Assembly (NCBI GenBank): GCA_023245915.1 | Contig: JAHFJK010000007.1 | Location: 1 to 8,871, forward strand | Reading direction: 5' to 3' | DNA length: 8,871 nt | Source of the DNA: Candidatus Doudnabacteria bacterium | Lineage (GTDB): Bacteria > Patescibacteriota > Doudnabacteria > UBA920 | Shown here: piece after piece, positions 6,157 to 8,871 of the stretch | Layout of the letters: the number at the start of each line of letters is the position of its first letter | Position numbering within the stretch: the stretch's first letter is position 1 | Notes under the pieces: model-generated | The model's input: the letters and a program-made list of their open reading frames with translations, nothing else | Database searches by the model: none | Told to the model about the DNA's origin: nothing | Made by a program: the position numbers and the translations under genes

Positions 6157-6195
6157 TCCCTCCCCTCTTGAGGGGAGGGACGGGGAGGGGTTGCA
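6157..6195. repeat. GC-rich hairpin repeat, left end of the DUF559 cassette
   Basis: An 11-bp stem (6157-6167 with 6170-6180, TCCCTCCCCTC and complement) is followed by CGGGGAGGGG and TTGCA (6181-6195). Read on the minus strand it lines up with the copy at 6661-6700: TGCAACC, a C-rich run, then the hairpin. The two copies therefore form inverted repeats around the DUF559 gene, with TTGCA facing inward and the hairpin tip outward. It begins 2 nt before the complement of the DUF559 stop and ends 11 nt before the M24 ATG, where it contributes a GGAGG-like sequence. Confidence 0.8.
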
Positions 6196-6196
6196 G

Positions 6197-6657
6197 TCAA
6201 ATTTTACATGCCATTCTAATAACCTCTAAAACTCCCTCGATATTTTGGTCTACTTCATTATTCCAAAATCTTAAAACTTTATACCCCAAACTTTCCGCAT
6301 ATTTTCGTTTCTTACGATCCGCAAATGAGATTTGGTCTTCTGAATGTTGGCCTCCGTCAGCTTCGATTAGAAGCATCTCTTCCCGACAGCTAAAATCGAA
6401 AATATAGTGGTGCTACTCTAGTTGTAGTATCTAAGAAATGATGATTTTGGCTTATTTATAATAAGTTTTGGATTATCGATTAGTTGAATTTAGAGTAGCA
6501 CCACTATATAAGAACCTATTTGAACTTGTCGCTTAAATTTCAAGCCATAAAATCTTCCTGCTCTCAAATGGTGCCAAATCTTACCTTCCCATGGAGTCTG
6601 ATTTTTCCTCAAATTCCGAGAATTACTTAAATACGGCTCGGGAATTAAGCGTTTCAT
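6197..6657 (-). pseudogene. DUF559 endonuclease-fold gene, split by a MITE-like insertion
   Basis: Removing the 102-bp element and one TA copy restores a clean frame of 118 codons plus TGA, the usual size of DUF559 proteins (Vsr-like PD-(D/E)XK nuclease fold). The N-terminal part (ATG 6657) carries the family opening RKNQTPWEGKIWHHLRAGRF and FKRQVQIGSYI. After the break the chain continues IFDFSCREEMLLIEADGGQH, with the catalytic-type Asp and the Glu-x-Asp, then RKKRKYAESLGYKVLRFWNNEV, which is diagnostic. As it stands translation stops inside the element after 55 residues (stop at 6490-6492). All other codons are intact, so the break is recent. The ATG has GGGAGAGG 7-8 nt upstream, supplied by the flanking hairpin repeat. 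DUF559 proteins may act in short-patch-type repair or on mobile DNA; the role is not settled. Confidence 0.9.
6405..6506. mobile_element. MITE-like element, 102 bp, 16-bp perfect inverted ends, TA target duplication
   Basis: Perfect terminal inverted repeats TAGTGGTGCTACTCTA (6405-6420) and TAGAGTAGCACCACTA (6491-6506) surround 70 AT-rich bases that encode nothing. TA stands directly outside each end (6403-6404 and 6507-6508). Excision of the element with one TA restores the DUF559 codons for GSYIFDF, which independently fixes the ends and the 2-bp duplication. TA duplication is typical of the IS630/Tc1-mariner group, so that kind of transposase may move it, but no transposase is in the window and I cannot name the family. 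Confidence 0.88.
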
Positions 6658-6660
6658 TTT

Positions 6661-6700
6661 GCAACCTCTCCCTTAATCCCTCTCCTTAAAAGGAGAGGGA
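6661..6700. repeat. GC-rich hairpin repeat, right end of the DUF559 cassette
   Basis: GCAACCTCTCCCTTAAT leads into a 10-bp stem CCCTCTCCTT (6678-6687), a 2-nt AA loop and AAGGAGAGGG (6690-6699). It is the inverted partner of 6157-6195. On the minus strand it overlaps the last ten codons and the TAA stop of glyS and provides the GGGAGAGG before the DUF559 ATG, so it serves both neighbours. Confidence 0.8.
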
Positions 6701-8076
6701 AACCATACCAAAGCTTTAGAAATGTAACTTACTAACTCTGAGACTTTTATTCTGGATTGCTGCTTAGTATCGCGGTCGCGGATAGTGACAGCGCCGTCTT
6801 CCAAAGTTTCAAAATCCACGGTCACGCAAAAAGGCGTGCCGATTTCGTCCTGGGAATAATAGCGCTTGCCCACGTTGCCGCGGTCATCCCAGGCAACTGT
6901 AAAATGTTTACGGAGATCGTTATAAATTTCCCGCGCTTTTGCCACCAGTTCGGGTTTATTTTTTAAAAGTGGAAACACCGCGACCTTATAGGGCGCAAGT
7001 TTTGGATGAAGTTTTAAATAGACGCGATCTTCTTCTTCACGATAACTTTCTAAAAGCGTCATCAACAATAATCTGGTAAGCCCAAAGGTTGGCTCAATAA
7101 CGTGCGGCAAAAATTTTTCATTGGTGTCTGGATCGGTATACTCCAAACTTTGGCCGGATTTTTCCGTGTGTTTTTTCAAATCATAATCCCCGCGGTAAGC
7201 AAGTCCAAACATTTCTTTCCAGCCAAAAGACGTTTTGTATTCAATGTCAACTGTGCGCGACGAATAGTGTGCGCGTTCTTCCGGATTATGCTCACGCACG
7301 CGAAGATGATCGTCTGCAAATCCCAATTCCCTCAACCAGACTTTTTGTTCATTCAACCAGTACTCAAACTTTTCCTCCCACTCCGCCGGGCGGATAAAAT
7401 ATTCAAACTCCATTAAGTCAAATTCCAGCGTGCGAAAAATAAAGTTTCCCGGAGTAATTTCATTTCTAAATACTTTTCCCACGCTGGCGATTCCAAACGG
7501 CAAACGTTTTCGGGAAGTGTCTAAAAAATTTTTAAGATTAATAAACATCGCCTGCGCAAGTTCCGGACGCAAATAAACATCGCTGGATGTTTCTTGGGTC
7601 GTGCCGATTGAGGTTTTAAACATTAAGTTAAATTGTTTTACTCCAAATGGATCTAGATACTGACCTGCGGGAGCATCGCAATTAGGACACTTTGAATCAG
7701 CCGAAAATGTAAACGAAACAGTTTCCCCAACTTTTGGACGTGCTTTGCTTTGCTCATATCCAGAAATTTGATCCGGACGAAAACGATGATGACACTTCTT
7801 ACACTCAATTAAGGGATCCGTAAAATTTCCAACGTGTCCGCTTGCCTCCCAAACTTTGGGATTCATAAAAATCGCGGCATCTAATACCAGCATGTCATCG
7901 CGCGATTCCACGAATCTTTTCCACCACCAATCTTTCAAATTGTTTTTCAACCTTGCACCCAAATCGCCATAATCCCAACTGTTGGCCAGTCCGCCATAAA
8001 TTTCACTGCCTGGAAACACAAAACCGCGCCTCTTGCAGAGGCTGACAATTTTATCCATTAAATCTTTTTCAGACAT
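6673..8076 (-). CDS. glyS: Glycyl-tRNA synthetase, alpha2 type (class II)
   Basis: Charges tRNA-Gly; cytoplasmic dimer of the single-chain type found in archaea, eukaryotes and many bacteria, 467 aa as expected. The N-terminus has the family start (LCKRRGFVFPGSEIYGG, 13-29; WDYGDLG, 34-40). Two CxxC pairs (C92/C95 and C130/C133) form a likely zinc ribbon, as in other bacterial alpha2 enzymes. Class II motif 2 is FRNEI (203-207) with FRTLEFDLMEFEYF after it, and motif 3 is EPTFGLTR (328-335). The anticodon-binding domain covers about 361-455 (YDD-type WDDRGNVGKRY, 396-406). The final residues, WFPSPFKERD, are encoded by the GC-rich repeat and are not family sequence, so the repeat replaced the original stop. 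Start ATG 8076 has only a weak Shine-Dalgarno; a terminator upstream separates it from the small membrane-protein genes. Confidence 0.96.
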   Translation of the reverse strand: MSEKDLMDKIVSLCKRRGFVFPGSEIYGGLANSWDYGDLGARLKNNLKDWWWKRFVESRDDMLVLDAAIFMNPKVWEASGHVGNFTDPLIECKKCHHRFRPDQISGYEQSKARPKVGETVSFTFSADSKCPNCDAPAGQYLDPFGVKQFNLMFKTSIGTTQETSSDVYLRPELAQAMFINLKNFLDTSRKRLPFGIASVGKVFRNEITPGNFIFRTLEFDLMEFEYFIRPAEWEEKFEYWLNEQKVWLRELGFADDHLRVREHNPEERAHYSSRTVDIEYKTSFGWKEMFGLAYRGDYDLKKHTEKSGQSLEYTDPDTNEKFLPHVIEPTFGLTRLLLMTLLESYREEEDRVYLKLHPKLAPYKVAVFPLLKNKPELVAKAREIYNDLRKHFTVAWDDRGNVGKRYYSQDEIGTPFCVTVDFETLEDGAVTIRDRDTKQQSRIKVSELVSYISKALVWFPSPFKERD

Positions 8077-8117
8077 ACTGTTGTCTTGCCAGCAAAATAA
8101 TTACAGCCTAATATTAA

Positions 8118-8149
8118 CATAAAAACCGGCCTAAAACAAAGCCAGTTTT
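8118..8149 (-). terminator. Intrinsic terminator after the small membrane-protein operon
   Basis: On the minus strand AAAACTGGC (8149-8141), a 10-nt loop and GCCGGTTTT (8130-8122) pair over 9 positions with one G-U, followed by further T. It lies about 30 nt after the stop of the 37-aa gene and 42 nt before the glyS ATG. It ends the small operon and separates it from glyS. Confidence 0.75.
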
Positions 8150-8165
8150 GACAAGCCAGTTTTGA
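8139..8165. repeat. Tandem 13-bp direct repeat at the terminator
   Basis: AAGCCAGTTTTGA occurs at 8139-8151 and again at 8153-8165. Each copy holds one possible 5' arm of the terminator hairpin on the minus strand, so either arm could pair with the single 3' arm. It looks like a local duplication. Confidence 0.7.
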
Positions 8166-8177
8166 ATATTTTTGACC

Positions 8178-8291
8178 TTATTTGTCCTTGTTTCCCCGCC
8201 TGGCAAGATAGCCTGGCAATGCCAAAAGAACCATGGCTAAAATTAATATGCCAATTGTAATAAAAAATAATACTTCGTCAGTTTTATTCAT
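8178..8291 (-). CDS. Small single-pass membrane protein, 37 aa (paralogue of the 32-aa neighbour)
   Basis: ATG 8291 to TAA, with a short acidic N-terminus, one strong hydrophobic helix (residues about 7-26) ending in LALPGYLA, and a basic tail (RRGNKDK) that should face the cytoplasm. Aligned without gaps to the 32-aa product, about 12 of 31 positions are identical, including the Leu-Pro at the end of the helix and the charged tail. The start lies 2 nt after the upstream TAG, so translation is coupled. I do not recognise the family. The repeated architecture and the operon argue that it is real in spite of its size. Confidence 0.6.
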   Translation of the reverse strand: MNKTDEVLFFITIGILILAMVLLALPGYLARRGNKDK

Positions 8292-8293
8292 GC

Positions 8294-8392
8294 CTATTTT
8301 CGATTATTTTTGGCTTTGTCTATCAAAGTCGGCAAAACCAAAATGACTGTAGCCAATAAGAGAATAGAAATAATTAAATAAAATACCAGCAT
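8294..8392 (-). CDS. Small single-pass membrane protein, 32 aa
   Basis: ATG 8392 to TAG; almost all of residues 2-20 is hydrophobic, ending in LVLPTL, then a basic tail (DKAKNNRK). It starts 4 nt after the stop of the 63-aa gene and ends 2 nt before the 37-aa gene. No Shine-Dalgarno is visible, so coupling or re-initiation is likely. The Leu-Pro followed by positive residues is shared with the 37-aa protein, suggesting a tandem duplication. It could be a membrane peptide of a larger complex or a toxin-like peptide; neither can be shown here. Confidence 0.6.
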   Translation of the reverse strand: MLVFYLIISILLLATVILVLPTLIDKAKNNRK

Positions 8393-8396
8393 ATTT

Positions 8397-8588
8397 TTAA
8401 AGTGATTTTAATAATCTTATGCATAAAATCCAGCAAAATACCGCGGCCAGTATTCCCAAGCTTACAGTGGAAACCTTAAATTTATCCAAAAAAGACGGAA
8501 TCGCGACGGACGCCAGCATAATAAGCCCCACATCACCCCATAAATCCGCTATCTTTTCTACCTGCTTGTCATTCAACTTTAACCTCAT
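8397..8588 (-). CDS. Small membrane protein, 63 aa, two transmembrane helices
   Basis: First gene of a three-gene small-protein operon. The amphipathic N-terminus (KLNDKQVEKIADLWGDVG, 4-21) is followed by helix 1 (about 20-34) and helix 2 (about 41-60), a hairpin with both ends inside. The EKIADL-type start before two helices resembles small DUF6722-like membrane proteins, but I am not sure of membership. The ATG stands 6 nt after a near-consensus -10, so the transcript is probably leaderless or nearly so and no Shine-Dalgarno is expected. The stop lies 4 nt before the 32-aa gene. Confidence 0.7.
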   Translation of the reverse strand: MRLKLNDKQVEKIADLWGDVGLIMLASVAIPSFLDKFKVSTVSLGILAAVFCWILCIRLLKSL

Positions 8589-8594
8589 AGTTAA

Positions 8595-8623
8595 ATGATA
8601 CCGCCGGAGCTATTTTCTGTCAA
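8595..8623 (-). promoter_or_regulatory. Sigma-70-type promoter, likely leaderless start
   Basis: On the minus strand TTGACA (8623-8618) is followed by exactly 17 bp and TATCAT (8600-8595), an almost perfect housekeeping promoter. The ATG of the 63-aa gene begins 6 nt after the -10, where transcription would be expected to start, so the mRNA would carry little or no 5' leader. The promoter sits in the 37-bp gap behind the tgt stop. Confidence 0.8.
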
Positions 8624-8625
8624 TG

Positions 8626-8871
8626 TTAAGAGTTGAAAGGCGTAAAATCCCGATAACCATTAACCATCTCCCCGAAATAATCGTGCTGTATGGCTGTGCG
8701 GATTTTTTCCATCAGACGCAAGTAAAATTTTAGATTATGCATTGTGGCCAAGCGAATGGCCAGTGGTTCGCCTGTGGCGAATAAATGACGTAGATAAGAT
8801 CTGGTGTGGTTCAAACAAAGATAGCAGTCGCAAGTTTCATCTATAGTTGAAAAATCTTCTTTGTATTTTTC
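8626..8871 (-). CDS. tgt: tRNA-guanine transglycosylase (queuine tRNA-ribosyltransferase), C-terminal part
   Basis: Only the last 81 residues lie in the window; the 5' part runs past the right edge. The enzyme swaps guanine-34 in tRNAs with GUN anticodons for preQ1 (bacteria), in the queuosine pathway. The fragment contains the complete zinc site: CDCYLC (CxCx2C), then His 26 residues on (RLATMHNL), and the conserved NHTRSYLRHL and HNLKFYLRLMEKIR around it. It ends normally at TAA. The coding frame goes on to the window edge without a stop. Confidence 0.95.
   Translation of the reverse strand, partial: EKYKEDFSTIDETCDCYLCLNHTRSYLRHLFATGEPLAIRLATMHNLKFYLRLMEKIRTAIQHDYFGEMVNGYRDFTPFNS

Noticed and set aside
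6405..6506. Naming a transposon family for the MITE
   Set aside because: The TA duplication fits IS630/Tc1-mariner, but no transposase is present and I cannot match the ends to a known IS from memory.
7102..7416. 104-codon plus-strand frame inside glyS
   Set aside because: Lies wholly opposite the conserved catalytic core of glycyl-tRNA synthetase; Phe-rich shadow.
1..8871. tRNA or rRNA genes
   Set aside because: No cloverleaf, TTCGA-type arm or rRNA-like segment was found on either strand in the gaps.

Overview
This window looks like a stretch of a streamlined bacterial genome, most likely a member of the Candidate Phyla Radiation (Patescibacteria, Parcubacteria-like). That is an inference from gene style: short housekeeping proteins, very small spacers, many start sites with a weak or absent Shine-Dalgarno, unrecognised small proteins between core genes, and a load of short palindromic repeats at gene ends. 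TAA, TAG and TGA all appear to act as stops, so code 25 is not indicated. Every supportable gene reads on the minus strand, so transcription runs from right to left.

Right to left: the C-terminal end of tRNA-guanine transglycosylase (tgt, cut by the window edge); a strong promoter (TTGACA, 17 bp, TATCAT) only 6 bp before the ATG of three tightly packed small membrane-protein genes (63, 32 and 37 aa, the last two related to each other); an intrinsic terminator; glycyl-tRNA synthetase (glyS); a DUF559 (Vsr-like endonuclease fold) gene lying between two inverted GC-rich hairpins and broken by a 102-bp MITE-like element with 16-bp perfect inverted ends and a TA target duplication; an M24 (Xaa-Pro aminopeptidase-type) peptidase carrying a 69-bp palindromic repeat inserted in frame; an M16 zinc peptidase; a VOC (glyoxalase/bleomycin-resistance fold) protein; endonuclease IV (nfo); two small unrecognised genes (56 and 75 aa) ending in a terminator; an AI-2E/UPF0118-family permease; and a 154-aa unrecognised protein with an unusual G8 tract near its start.

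The M24-M16-VOC-nfo-56aa-75aa run is tightly spaced (gaps of 94, 3, -8, about 106 and 4 nt), with the first clear terminator after the 75-aa gene, so it may be one transcription unit. The peptidases suggest peptide recycling or processing, and nfo repairs abasic sites; I see no single pathway joining them.

The most unusual material is the repeat content: at least five palindromic families in under 9 kb, each touching a gene end, contributing a ribosome-binding-like sequence or stop codon, lying within a gene, or destroying one. The best candidates for something undescribed are (1) the DUF559 gene framed by REP-like inverted hairpins, (2) the palindromic repeat translated inside the M24 peptidase, and (3) the probably leaderless operon of small membrane proteins with a tandem paralogous pair.
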